Shown here: one piece after another, positions 10,700 to 20,728 of the stretch | Layout: every line of letters begins with the position of its first letter | How positions within the stretch are numbered: position 1 is the stretch's first letter | From: Kalaharituber pfeilii | Taxonomy: Eukaryota; Ascomycota; Pezizomycetes; Pezizales; Pezizaceae | NCBI GenBank assembly: GCA_015179045.1 | Contig: WHUZ01000060.1 | Span: 310,001-374,000, forward strand | Length of the DNA stretch: 64,000 nucleotides | Direction: 5' to 3' | Program-made: the position numbers and the translations under genes | The notes under the pieces: generated by a model | Told to the model about the DNA's origin: nothing | The model's database searches: none | Seen by the model: the letters and a program-made list of their open reading frames with translations, nothing else

Positions 10700-11095
10700 T
10701 ACGGCAGGTTACACAGAGTGCTCCACTTTAGAATTCAGATGATTTGTAAATGCAGCAGCTGATGAGCTGAGTTGTGAATAAGCATAAGATTCCTCGGAGA
10801 TAAAACAGTATAAGCATCTGAACTTTTCAGCACGTATTCTAATTGACAGAACGTTCCGACTAAATCACAGCGGGATGGAATCAGATCGCCACCGGAGGGA
10901 AGGAGGAGGATTGCACCCACTGGTGGATCTCATGAGATGGGCAAAAAGATGATAGCCAGAAAGATTTTGATGATGGTACGGGTTTTATTTTTGTCATTAT
11001 TTGTTTCATTTTTTTATTATATTACTTTATCTCCTACAGTTTATACCTAATCTCGTCGGCCCTCAGGGCGGCATGCGAGTGACGTTTTTTTTTTT
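10700..11095 (+). mobile_element. LINE 3' fragment with type A tail
   Basis: The C-terminal codons PLVDLMRWAKR then stop (near 10920-10965) match the end of the LINE relative at 18212. The tail hairpin is at 11052-11080, followed by a T run where poly(A) would be expected. A diverged parallel copy lies at 26150-26490. Confidence 0.6.
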
Positions 11096-12549
11096 AAGAC
11101 TAAACCAGTGATGAAATTGACCACCTGAACATCCTAGAAAACTTCAAGACGCAAACGATCTTCGGTGAATAATTTTCCCTTTTTTTTTTCTCCCTCACTC
11201 AAAGAAGTTAAGAGAAAACGAAAGGAAGAATAGCTGTGTGAGCTGGCAAAAGCTATTGAAATTCCAACTCATTGTTTTTGCTTTCAATCTACTACCATTG
11301 TGCTCCCGACGGAGTTGCTGGTCCGGGCAGCATGGTACCAGCCAGCCCAGTTTTATTTTTCCGTTTTTTCTCTATCGCAGGGCAGCCCGCCCAGTTACGG
11401 CCGGATGAATTCCTGACGGGGCGAACTGGCAGGCGCATTGAGGAACACTACCTGTGCGCAAGCACCACTAGGTGCTCATGCCATGAGCATATCGCTGCAA
11501 TTCGTCAGTTTGGAAAAGAAGAAATGTTCGCCGGCAAGCTAGAATAGTATTCTAAAAATTTTGTCTTTGCATAAACATACTGTAAAATGTTGCGACGGTT
11601 GTGGCTCGATATATAATCTGCGTAGGTATATTTGTTGCTTTGTAAAGGCATTCACATTTAATACAGCGTCTTATGCATTTTAGGAACAATCTTAAAGAAA
11701 GATCAACTCATTCATGTAACAGGAAGGGCAAGGAAAAAATCGCACGAAGACGCCTTAGATTTTTTTTTTTTTTTTTTTTTTCATTTCTTTTTTTTTTTTT
11801 CACATCCAGAGTGGTATGGACATGAAAGCACCCGCCTACAAGATCTTCTTAAGCCACCAAAACCGATTCGCCATATTTAACGCTCGCAGTCTTACCTCTG
11901 GCACTTGTACATACATACTTTCTGACATTAGGTACTTTCGAATTCAGGGTGAGTGGGGCTGACAGCATGTGGCGATGCACACATAATTTGCGCGGCTTAA
12001 TATGCCCCATGCCGCTTTGTCCAAAAAAATAACTAACTCGGTACTTAGGGTAGGCACCAAACACCCAGGTTAGAGTTTGTATGACGTTAGATTGCATTCC
12101 GCTGATCGCGTCATTTAGCCTGAATGCTTTAAAGCTTGAATTAACCTACAAGTATTCCATATCCGTAAGCAGCGGGGGCCCAGTGTGACAACGTTAAGGG
12201 CAACGAATATACATACGCTGAACGACACTCGCGCCCGTACTCTACCCGGCCCAACGTAGGTATATGTTGGTACAGTTTCTTTTTATTTTTATTTTTTTTT
12301 TTTTTCGTTTTCTTTTTTCTTTTCCTTTTATTTCTTTAATTTTTTATTTCTTTATATCGTTTTTTTTTTTGCTTCGGCTTGTGTTTGGGGCTGTCTTTCT
12401 TTGCACGCTGCGTGTACATACATACATGAATTTATGTTAGGAACCACTACCTACAAACCAAAAAAAAAATAAAATAAAATAAAATAAAATAAAATAAAGG
12501 AGGAAAGAAGTTTCCCGGATTATTGGAAAAGAGTTTCATAAGGTTAGTA
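11096..12549. repeat. Non-coding unit duplicated at about 26490-27430
   Basis: No gene was seen. Several blocks (an ACCAAAACCGAT stretch and ACTTTCGAATTCA near 11870-11950; a TGAATGCTTTAAAGCTTGAATT-like block near 12120) recur in the same order and orientation at 26490-27430. T runs occur at 11760-11800 and 12280-12375, and an AAAAT microsatellite at 12463-12497. The part just before 12550 resembles 53100-53240. Confidence 0.55.
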
Positions 12550-12764
12550 CTCGCATGCCGCCCTATGGGCTATGGCGAGGTTTTATTTCAGAAAAAAGAA
12601 AGAAGAATAACTAAGTACATGTGCTGCCCGCGGTGTTCATGCGTGATGCGGGTTTCGGACCTGTATGTCTTTCCTACTTCCGTCCTCTGTCCCGTTCATA
12701 CTGGTCCGTCCTCAGCCAACGTCCTCCAAGTCTCACTCTCCCACCCTCGAATGTGTTCTCCAGG

Positions 12765-13484
12765 CAATGAATCCAACAGGCCAGGTCAGGCCAGGCCAAC
12801 TGGAGGCCTGGACTGGCCTGGACCGTGAAATTCTGGGCCTGACCTGGCCTGAACAATCAGGCCAGGCCGTGAGGGCCGCCTGGACCGGCCCAGGCGGCCT
12901 GAAGCAATCAGGCCAATCAGGCCAATCAGGCCGGTCCAGGCCATTCAGGCTGGCCCAGGCCAATCAGGCCGGTCCAGACCATTCAGGCTGGCCCAGGCCA
13001 ACCAGGCCGGTCCAGGCCATTCAGGCCAGTCCAGGCCGACCAGGCCATTTACGTAAATTCAAGCGATTTTGGAATTTGACCCAGGTGAAATTAGCTTTTA
13101 ATAGTCCTGGATATTTCCACTATCAGTAATTGACAGTTGCGCATCAGTATCCTCATCGAAGAATTGAGTCCAGTCTGTTGTATTATCTGGAAGGTCCATC
13201 ATTTCTAAAATATTTCTTAGTATATATACTCGAATACAAAGTGTGATACATACTTGACAAAAGTCGTAGACCGCTGCTGTTTAAAATTCTAGACATATGG
13301 GAGATTCTACTCATTTAAATACACAAACAATCTGGTAAATGCTGGCCTCAATTCACCTGGATAGCTGTGGAGTGATTCGTTTAATTGGCCTGAACCGGCC
13401 TGAATGGCCTGAACCGGCCTGATTGGCCTGGACCGGTCCAGGCGGTTTCAGTCCAATGCAGATCACGGCCTGTTGGATTCATTG
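12765..13484. mobile_element. Non-autonomous hAT element, 720 bp, GGCC-rich
   Basis: Termini are CAATGAATCCAACAGGCC and its inverse, with a perfect 8-bp TSD TCTCCAGG at 12757-12764 and 13485-13492. Both ends carry dozens of GGCCTGAATGGCC or GGCCTGGACCGGCC-type units, probably subterminal transposase-binding repeats. The centre is AT-rich and non-coding. It sits inside the ORF1 remnant of a LINE derivative. Confidence 0.9.
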
Positions 13485-13503
13485 TCTCCAGGTATACAAC
13501 CAC

Positions 13504-14352
13504 CAGTGTTCCCAACCGGCCAGGCCAAGGTTCCAGATGGCCCAGGCCGGTCCAGGCCATTCAGGCCGTTTAAGCAATTTCAGGGGCAGGAGGGCTGGTT
13601 ATGAGGCTATTTCAGGGGCCACCTTCAGGTTACTTGGACACGGATTGAATATGAACCTTTCAATATTTTCGGATAACTATCTAGACTTTTTTTTTTATTG
13701 AGCAGCGCTTTTCGCAGGTATTCAGGTAAGTAATTTTTTTTTGTATCGCTTGACTATATACTAATTTCTTATTAGTACTGCAGGGAGACAGACATTCCAA
13801 CCACCGGTTCTGGCGATGATGATTCCTTTAGTATTCTACTATTCTTCACTCTTCATAGTGCAGTTCAAGTTTTGATCTTGCATCGATGATTCCCTGCAGT
13901 CCCATCTGATGCCGATATCGAGTCTTCTGGAATTTGGGTTACAAAAATCTGGTGCGACAAAGTTGGATTTGACAGTATGGTGAAGCTGTGCATGGCTAAT
14001 GGAAAGCGATACTGGCGGTGTAAAATCAGCAAGAAAAATCCTAAACATTAGAGTAGAATTTAGAGTACGTTCTGTATATAGCTACTGTATAACTTAACTC
14101 ACACTGTAGCCTGAATGGCCTCAATGGCCTGGACCGGCCTGAATGGCCTGAATGGCCTGGACCGGCCTGAATGGCCTGAATGGCCTGAATGGCCTGAATG
14201 GCCTGGACCGGCCTGGGCGGCCTGGGCCGGCCTGAAACATTCAGGCCGCCTGGACCGGCGCGGGCGGACCTCACGGCCGGCCTAGATTTCTATGGCCCAG
14301 GCCGGCCAGGCCATACCCTTGGCCTGGCCTGGCCGGCCCGTTGGGAACACTG
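13504..14352. mobile_element. Non-autonomous hAT element, 849 bp, GGCC-rich
   Basis: It starts CAGTGTTCCCAACCGGCC and ends with the inverted GGCCCGTTGGGAACACTG. The 8-bp TSD ACAACCAC is at 13496-13503 and 14353-14360. The GGCCTGAATGGCCTGGACC minisatellite fills 14105-14240 and part of the left end. The interior is homologous, inverted, to 20729-21406. Only 19 bp separate it from the preceding hAT element. Confidence 0.92.
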
Positions 14353-14827
14353 ACAACCACCGAGCTGGTCTTCTTGCCTTCGTCAACCAGCAGAGTGCAA
14401 GAGTCTTCTTCCTCAACCATCGGATCTCCACCGTCTTACCTATGTCCTTGTTGTCGGCCTCCAGCCATTTCCGGACCTTGCTTAAGTCTTTTCTCAAAGC
14501 AACTGCATGTACAACGATGCCGTTGGCAGAGGTATTGGCATCTGGGGTGGTGGGGGAGGCGGTCTTGGTGGGGCGGGGAGGGGTGAAAGCAAACGCTCGC
14601 GAGGAGGGCGCAAATTCTGCCTTTGAGAGGAGTCATTTCTTTAGTGGTACGATGCACATACCCTCATCCCCCAACATGAGGACAACATCTCCTCTTACTC
14701 CGCTCTCCATCGCAATCCTCTGCTTGAACCATCTAATCTTGCTCTCGGCCAACACCCTCTTCTCCCTGTCTACCTCCTCGTGTCCCTCCCTCACCACCAC
14801 CACCACCACCACCACCACCACACGCCC

Positions 14828-14886
14828 TGCCATGGCGAACAGCTACAAGCGGGGTCACGTGAAATAAAAAAAAAACAAAAAAAAAC
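14828..14886 (+). mobile_element. LINE tail stub, type B
   Basis: A CCTGCCATGGCGAACAGC block and GCGGGGTCACGTGA, then A runs. It is the 3' end of a second LINE family with no body attached, and it abuts the 5' end of the ORF1-only element. No clear TSD was found. Confidence 0.6.
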
Positions 14887-14944
14887 CACCACGACTATTG
14901 CCCACGCCACCTGCCTCACTACCCTAGGAGAGTGCCCTGCCGTT

Positions 14945-15288
14945 TAGTGAGCGGCACGAGCTAGCTCGAGCCGAGCTGGAGGGTGAGCTCGAGCCAGCTC
15001 GTGAGTAAGTGAGCTCGGCTCGAGCCTGGATTGATTATATACATAATATTGACAAACTAAACTAAACTAAGCTAAATTTTCATCTTTCTCACTACTATCA
15101 GCTAAATTGTGCATTTCGAAGTTGTTGGTAGGTCAGAATGAGCTCCAAGTCTCTAATTATTACTATATTAGGTATTTACAGTTTATGAAACCTTGCACTG
15201 GGTAAGCATTTTAGCGAGCTGTCAAGAAAACACAAGCATGATCTTGGCTCGTTTGAGCTCGAGCTGGCTCGGCTCGTGCCGCTCACTA
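14945..15288. mobile_element. hAT-type MITE, 344 bp (copy 2)
   Basis: Same length as 7977-8320 and near-identical to it in the opposite orientation. The 8-bp TSD CTGCCGTT is at 14937-14944 and 15289-15296. Different TSDs at the two copies show independent insertions of one family. Confidence 0.92.
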
Positions 15289-15296
15289 CTGCCGTT

Positions 15297-15791
15297 GAAT
15301 CATTCCTCCAGCATACCCCGAACATTTTCTCCGCCGCCAACTCTCCCTGCCACAATGCTTCACCTCGTGCTATATCCACGGTTCGAGATGGACGCCTTCC
15401 ACACCAACATTGCAAAACGCCGCCGTCGGACCGCGATTGAAGACGTGTTTGTTGGCTGCGTGCGCATGTACGTGAAGTTAGTGCTACCGACGCGGCACGT
15501 GAGTCTCAGGATCCCGGAAGGCGACGTAAGGTTTGAATTTGAGTTTGGAGCCGGGTCGCAGCAACAGTCTTCCGGAACCTGGGATTGAGTCCGCAAGTTC
15601 CGCGAATGGTTCCATCCTAACCCGATCTCCACCACCTCGCCCCCCTCATACACCTCCTCAAAGCCGAAGTCGTGCTGTCATCCGATGCGCCCCTCTGCTA
15701 ACTCCAGACGTTATGGACGCCCGAAGAGCGGTGTGCAAAGGCGCTAAGGGGTGACACGCCGCGGAGGAGCAGGCTCGGAAGGCGAAGGCGC
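15297..15791. other. GC-rich stretch with unrecognised frame
   Basis: A plus-strand frame runs through 15355-15588 (begins MLHLVLYPRFEMDAFH, ends SSGTWD) with no family I recognise. It could be an exon of a decayed gene cut by the MITE on its left and the LINE on its right. There is no further support. Confidence 0.25.
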
Positions 15792-15801
15792 CCTCTCGGA
15801 G

Positions 15802-16202
15802 GTTTTTTTTTTTTTTTTTTTTTTTTTTTATCATTACTCATATGCCACCCTGTGGGCTATGGCGAGATTACATACAAAGGAAGAAGAAAGGAAGAGAGAA
15901 CAGAAAAAGCATGAAACACGAACACTGTCTGCCTCTAAGACTCAAAGAAAAGGCGATAACTACTCCTCCCTTGCCCAGATCAACATGGTCACCAATGGGT
16001 CTTCCCCTTGTTGCTTCGTTTCTGGAGGTCCTTCCAGCGCCGCCTGGCCCCCGGGGCATCTTCATTTCCCAGCCCGGCACTTTTCCCAGATGTGTGCTGT
16101 CGTCCCTTGCCCTTCCCCGCACCACCGACACTCCGGGCTTTCTGCTTTCTCTGCTTTGAATTTCCAGGAATTGAGCCCCTTGCTGCCCAGCAGTCCTCCC
16201 AG
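15802..16202 (-). mobile_element. 5'-truncated LINE with type A tail
   Basis: A T run, then the hairpin, then the C-terminal ORF2 codons GGLLGSKGLNSW and SPECRWCGEGQG...H...C. The 10-bp TSD CCTCTCGGAG is at 15792-15801 and 16203-16212. It is closely related to the full-length LINE family but only about 0.4 kb long. Confidence 0.85.
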
Positions 16203-16258
16203 CCTCTCGGAGCAGCTGTTCTGAAAGGCGCGGATGATGAGATTACAGTTGAAATTGG

Positions 16259-17160
16259 GTAGCACTGTGGATGAAGCGGCGATCCCGGTTGTCGGCGGTG
16301 ATGCTGGAGGAATGGATCCACCTCGCAGACCAGTTCACGCATGCGGAGAAATACACTCTGGAAGCGACCCGTCTCCGCCGCGCCAGCAGCACCTCCGCAC
16401 ACGAGCGGATCCAGGCGCTATTACCGTCTCTCCCGATCGGCGGCCGCTGTATGCTGCTCGCGGATTACGTGTCGTGCGCGCGCCGGCAGTGAATTGGCGT
16501 AAAAGGAAAGGAGAGGAGGGGGCGATGACGTGGGAGGTGCCAGAAAGCGTGAGGGATTGGCTGGTAAAGACGCTCGGGTCCGCAGTGCATATTGGGATTC
16601 CGGGGATGAGCTCGACACTCGTATCGGTCACGGTGGGGAGGAATGTGATGAGTCCTATGTGGGATAGCCTGCTGCCAGGGATGCAGAGAGGGTACTGCCC
16701 GCCCCTAGAGGGAGTACAGCAAGGGGCACCCCGAGCATATCCGCCGTGGTGACAATCATGACATTAGGTGCAGCTGTGGTCGCGATTGACCTATTGCACC
16801 TTCAGCAGCCTGCTCTCTCGCGAGGGGATGCCCACGCCGCTCGCCCTCTGGACCCCTGCGTTCTGGTAGGTACTGTCAATGTCCCGCCCGTTGGGAACAC
16901 TGGGTACTGTGGAGTCCTGGCTCCTGTCCCCGCATAGTGCCCCTCACCAAACGTCATTGGGCCCTGGCCATGCGTGCGGTCGCCTCCAAGCGTCGCTCGA
17001 CCATCCACCTCAGCGCTCTCCCGTCTTTCATGAATGCGAACCACGCGATGCTGGATCTAGTCCCAAGAGTGTCCCCCGATGCACCCCCGTCGCCCTGACG
17101 GCGCTCAACCTCGCGATGCGGCAGCCCCGCGCGTGGAAGCTGACTGCGTGGTGGTGAACA
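16259..17160 (+). pseudogene. P family copy 1, decayed gene of unknown function
   Basis: Blocks in different frames read RKGEEGAMTWEVPESVRDWLVKTLG (split here as VPESVRDWLVKTLG), VGRNVMSPMWDSLLPGMQR, TIMTLGAAVVAIDL, LPSFMNANHAMLDLVP and LNLAMRQPRAWKLTAW. The same blocks occur in the same order on the minus strand at 53140-51736 and in part at 21475, 24240 and 48830. Shared protein-level blocks across copies argue for a real ancestral gene; stops and shifts argue that these copies are dead. I do not recognise the family. A 26-bp transposon relic sits inside it at 16877-16902. Confidence 0.6.
16877..16902. mobile_element. 26-bp hAT relic with intact 8-bp TSD
   Basis: It starts CAATGTCCCG and ends CGTTGGGAACACTG, the ends of the GGCC-rich hAT family with almost nothing between them. 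GGTACTGT flanks it on both sides (16869-16876, 16903-16910). The paralogue at 51736-53140 reads across this site without it. Confidence 0.8.
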
Positions 17161-18203
17161 GCTTCTACGAGGTGGACCTACGGTTGCGGCTGACGAGCTT
17201 TGGACCCCAGCGACTTGTTAGTACCTACCCGGCCCGAAAGCTATCTGCGTATTTTATACCATGTCTTTTGAATAAGAACTCCAGTAAGCAAGGATCAAGA
17301 ATTGCTATTGTTCCAAGGCCATGTAACAGTTGAAGGTAACAAATGATGTGAACATATGAAGAAGATGAAACCAAGATACTGAGAACATCCAAACTATTCA
17401 AAATATCCGGATCTGATTTCAACCCCAGCCCCAATATCAATAGAAAAGAAAAATGAGGTTTGGAGAGGATCAATCAAGCTAATCATGGGCGAACTAAGTT
17501 GAGCTATGCTTGTTTAACATGAATGTCTATATTCTATAGTTAGTGAAACTGAAGTGAAGGAGAGATTTAGATATTGGATAGCCGAACACTTGCAGAAGGA
17601 TGAAAAAATCAAGATAGGAATGCACATACATGACAATAATATGATTCTAGCAGGTAGATCAAAAACCATTGCAGCACTCGACTGTGCAATTTTCGGTATA
17701 AGGGCACTGCTGACATGCAGGACAATGCAACAATTGCTAATGGTTATTGAAACAAGAAACTACAGGTCAGCTATTGTCCATGTTGGAAATGCTATTGGAA
17801 TTCAACATACAGGAGTAGGGGCAGTCATGGCAACTTTGCAGTAAAGAACTAGCGCAATAAGGACAACTGAAGAAAACTGCATAGTTTATGGATTTCCTTC
17901 AGTTTCAAAATTTGAAATATAAAAAGGCAAGATTAAGATGTGGGATTTCTGCAGGCTTGTTGGAGTTGAAAGAATGGAAGGCTATATTTGCTGTGAGCAG
18001 AAGGTAGATCTGATAGCTTTGATGTTAGAAAGGTTCAGAGGAAAGAGAGGGGTATATATACTGTATGAGTGCACCACCTGAAATTTTGTTCTAAGTTATT
18101 TTATATCTAAATACGTCTAGCCTTGCTATAATAAATGGTTAAAAACAAAGCTCCAATAAATTCCACTGGACCAGTTGACTTGGGCTGGCAATGTGGATCC
18201 AAT
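17161..18203 (+). repeat. Repeat R1 copy a
   Basis: Mostly non-coding and directly downstream of the P pseudogene. It opens with a remnant reading LDPSDLLVPTRPESYLRILYHVF. Homologous stretches: 21850-22980, 24560-25610, and inverted 47380-48480 and 50570-51735. It ends in a GCACCACCTGAAATTTT block and a CTTGCTATAATAAA motif. An incidental ORF at 17554-17844 is not preserved in the other copies. Confidence 0.6.
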
Positions 18204-18211
18204 ATGCAAGG

Positions 18212-18475
18212 CTCGTGGTGCGAAATGGAAGAGGAGACATCAGAACATGTCTGGTCCAGGTGTGAGGTGTAGAAGAGAAGATGGCCAGGGGGGGCAAGAC
18301 GCAGTCAGAACGCCACCAGAAGGAAAGAAGGATGGGCCGGACCCACTGGTAGAATTCATGGGGTGGGTAGAGAGACAAGGAGCTAAGTTTCAGTTTTAAT
18401 TTTTCTTTATCTCTTATGTATCCAATCTCGCCGCAGCCTTTAGGGCGGTATGCGAGTAATGATATAAAAAAGAAA
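18212..18475 (+). mobile_element. 5'-truncated LINE inserted between R1 and R2 (copy a)
   Basis: It encodes SWCEMEEETSEHVWSRCEV and, in another frame, DPLVEFMGWVERQG before a stop, i.e. the C-terminal finger of a LINE ORF2. The type A hairpin lies near 18426-18455, with a short A tail. Flanks ATGCAAGG (18204-18211) and ATGCCAGG (18476-18483) look like an aged TSD. The same insertion exists in copy b (22991-23256) and is absent from copy c at 25640. Confidence 0.75.
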
Positions 18476-18483
18476 ATGCCAGG

Positions 18484-18960
18484 TTCTACTGCAGTATCAA
18501 GTTCAGCTGTTCCGAGCTACGGACTCAGCTGCCAAGACCATACGACGAAGTTGCCACAATCTTCTATGCTGAGTTTGGAGTGGATGAATAGCTGAACCCC
18601 ACGACCAAGTAGTAAAAGGACATACCTGTTCCAGCTCAGCGCAAACATAGGGCGGGCGGCCGGTAACTGTGCGCTGCTGCTTGCGAGGGTGCAGGTTGTT
18701 TAGCTACTCGGAATTACTGGTGCATGGGGGGGGTGCAAGGCAGTAGCAGCGCGGGCCCTATGAATTTCTGTACCTTTATTATGGTAAGAACAATTTGTAT
18801 GTAGAGAAAAATAACCTCCTCTAGATTTTTTTTTCATTTCTCTATTTTGGTGCGACTTTATTATAGCGAGGTGTAGCTGTATGTGGAGGAAAATCTGAGA
18901 GCCCTGTTTCCACATCGCGCGTAGTTCCAAAATTAGGTAATTAGCTTTAGGACAACAATA
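18484..18960 (+). repeat. Repeat R2 copy a
   Basis: The same R2 blocks as at 9776-10500, with a motif TTATTATAGCGAGGTG near 18850. No coding region. Confidence 0.5.
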
Positions 18961-19204
18961 TGGCCCAAAGCGTCATAACGTGCCCGATGGGATAACGACC
19001 TACCTTCCCCCCCCCCCTGTAATGACCCTGCATTTCCGCCCCCGCTCCGGCAACCCGCTGCCCACCTATTACCCTGCGTATCTCAGCGAATTCTATATAG
19101 TTTGAACTCGTTTTACCTGCAGTTGATAGCTATGCAACAGGATTAGTAAGCCTGAAGACATTTACTCAACAATCGCTTATGCATACAAATATGGGAAAGA
19201 GTGA
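18961..19204. other. No gene seen
   Basis: Continues the similarity to the right part of copy b (about 23930-24170); no coding sequence. Confidence 0.4.
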
Positions 19205-19350
19205 ATTGTTGTGCTCTGGGGCTGACGAACATTTTCCGATTCGCGAATCGGCCGGCACCATGAAAAATAAATGGTGATTTTAATGGGGCCAGCCCATTCG
19301 CGAACACCTGGCCTAGCGGCGAACATGAATGTACCTCTATGTACCTGTAT
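19205..19350. repeat. Repeat R3 copy 1 (degraded palindromic element)
   Basis: From GACGAACATTTTCCG to GGCGAACATGAATGTACCT. It matches 31765-31912, where the central palindrome is intact; here the hairpin arms have decayed. Confidence 0.5.
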
Positions 19351-19541
19351 TTTCTTAAAGTGGATCCCTGGCAAATTGCAGAAGATCTATTAAGTGCAGT
19401 ACAACCACCAAAATTTTATTTCTTGGCATCAATGCAATCCCCCACAGTTCATACTAGAAATGGCAGAGGAATTCAGATATCTCTACCTTGGAAGATAATA
19501 CTCCAAAATGTCGTTTAGAGCAAGAAGAATACTCGAAGTCT

Positions 19542-20137
19542 CTGGCGACACCACCCAAGAAGTCCGTCGCCAACACCGAACAATCCCCCCCCCGCACCCG
19601 CACCCGCCCCCAGACAGCTTCGAGCCCCGACCAAATCTGACAACACCACCTCACAAAACGGCATTGTCATCCACGGCATTGCCTTGAGGAAAGACCTGGC
19701 AAGAGTCAGCAGGTGGCTGGAGGAGTCGAACCCAGGACTAGGCAAGACCCGAGGCATTAGATGGCTACGCAAGAAGGCCACTCTGCTGGAGGAAGGCAAG
19801 AAGGCAAGTTCGGTGGTCTTATACCTAGAGACCACGGCAGACGTCGGAAAAGTCAGGCTTGGGGGAGGATGGTTGCGAGCCGAGGTGTACGAGCCAAGTC
19901 GAGGAAGGATTTAGGCAGGCTCGGCACCTGGGACACTTGGGTTTCCTTACTCCCCCTCTCACAGGAATCTCCGGGGAACTCCACTTTCTTTTGTATGGAC
20001 ACTTCCCGCATCATGTAGCAGCTCCGCGGGTCCCACATGTATTTAATGTCACTCTTTCCCTTTTAGTCTTTAATAAAAACCTCGCCATAGCCCGTAGGGC
20101 GGCACGCGAGTAATGATATAAAAAAAAGCAAAAAATA
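19542..20137 (+). mobile_element. ORF1-only LINE derivative with 14-bp TSD
   Basis: The TSD AATACTCGAAGTCT at 19528-19541 and 20138-20151 fixes both ends. The body encodes VIHGIALRKDLARVSRWLEE, GIRWLRKK, EEGKKASSVV and GGGWLRAEVYE up to a stop at about 19914. A 3' UTR and the type A hairpin (20085-20112) with an A-rich tail follow. No endonuclease or RT is present. The uninterrupted target sequence is recognisable at about 32925-33130. Confidence 0.85.
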
Positions 20138-20151
20138 AATACTCGAAGTCT

Positions 20152-20369
20152 ATTTACTAATTTTCTTATAATTATTCTATTAATAATAATCTAGCTATAA
20201 TAACAAATCTATATTCTTAACTATAGAAATTTTAAACGTATGTATAATTTTTTACTATACTGTCTTTATTATTTTCTAGTAAATGAGTAGGAAGTGGCAA
20301 CATGTCAGGCCAGTGGGTGCAGGTTACGTCAACAACAGCCTTTGGAACCTGGATCGCCCTCGCATATAC
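20152..20369. other. AT-rich target sequence, no gene
   Basis: Right half of the repeat split by the ORF1-only element; a parallel copy without the insertion lies near 32960-33130. Confidence 0.5.
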
Positions 20370-20375
20370 CTCCTC

Positions 20376-20430
20376 TTTTTTTTTTTGTGGTCACGTAACC
20401 CCGCATACAGGCTGTCAGCCTATGGCAGGC
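20376..20430 (-). mobile_element. LINE tail stub, type B
   Basis: A T run, then GGTCACGTAACCCCGC and the GCTGTCAGCCTATGGCAGG half of the tail hairpin. No body is attached and no clean TSD was seen. Confidence 0.6.
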
Positions 20431-20728
20431 CCGCATTATTACCCGGAGACAGGTGGTGACACCGGATTGAGGGCCGGATTACCCATGCTATGATACCTAA
20501 TATCTATCTATATGGTCTTACCGTGGTTGCAGGAGAACAAATGCAGACAGTTGACCAAGCACAACAATACACACAATGAGTTCTGAATCAGTCTCCATTG
20601 CATCCTCCCCAGCCCACCCAGCTACTTTTCTTTGCCTTTCCTTCCCCTATCGCACTCATACACATCCCATCGGTACTTCTTACCTCTGATGCGTAGAGTC
20701 TCTGGTATTTGACTAGTCCTCCCTTAGA
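20431..20728. other. No gene seen
   Basis: No recognisable coding sequence or repeat. Confidence 0.4.

Larger units (their letters stand above)
12550..14827 (-). mobile_element. ORF1-only LINE derivative, split by two hAT elements
   Basis: With the two insertions and one copy of each TSD mentally removed, about 0.7 kb of LINE sequence remains. It holds a coiled-coil ORF1 segment (EEVDREKRVLAESK), one in-frame stop, then ALRKDLSKVRKWLE, IRWLRKK, EGKK.SSVV and GGRWLRTDQYE, a 3' UTR and the type A hairpin at 12550-12580. No endonuclease or RT lies between ORF1 and the tail. Related copies: 19542-20137, 32225-32620 and 36190-36770. No poly(A) is visible at its 3' end, which joins a repeat resembling 53210-53240. 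Confidence 0.75.

Noticed and set aside
12665..13129. 154-codon frame rich in GQAR/GLDR-like repeats
   Set aside because: Product of the GGCC minisatellite of a hAT element.
17554..17844. 96-codon frame in R1
   Set aside because: Not conserved as an open frame in R1 copies b to e.
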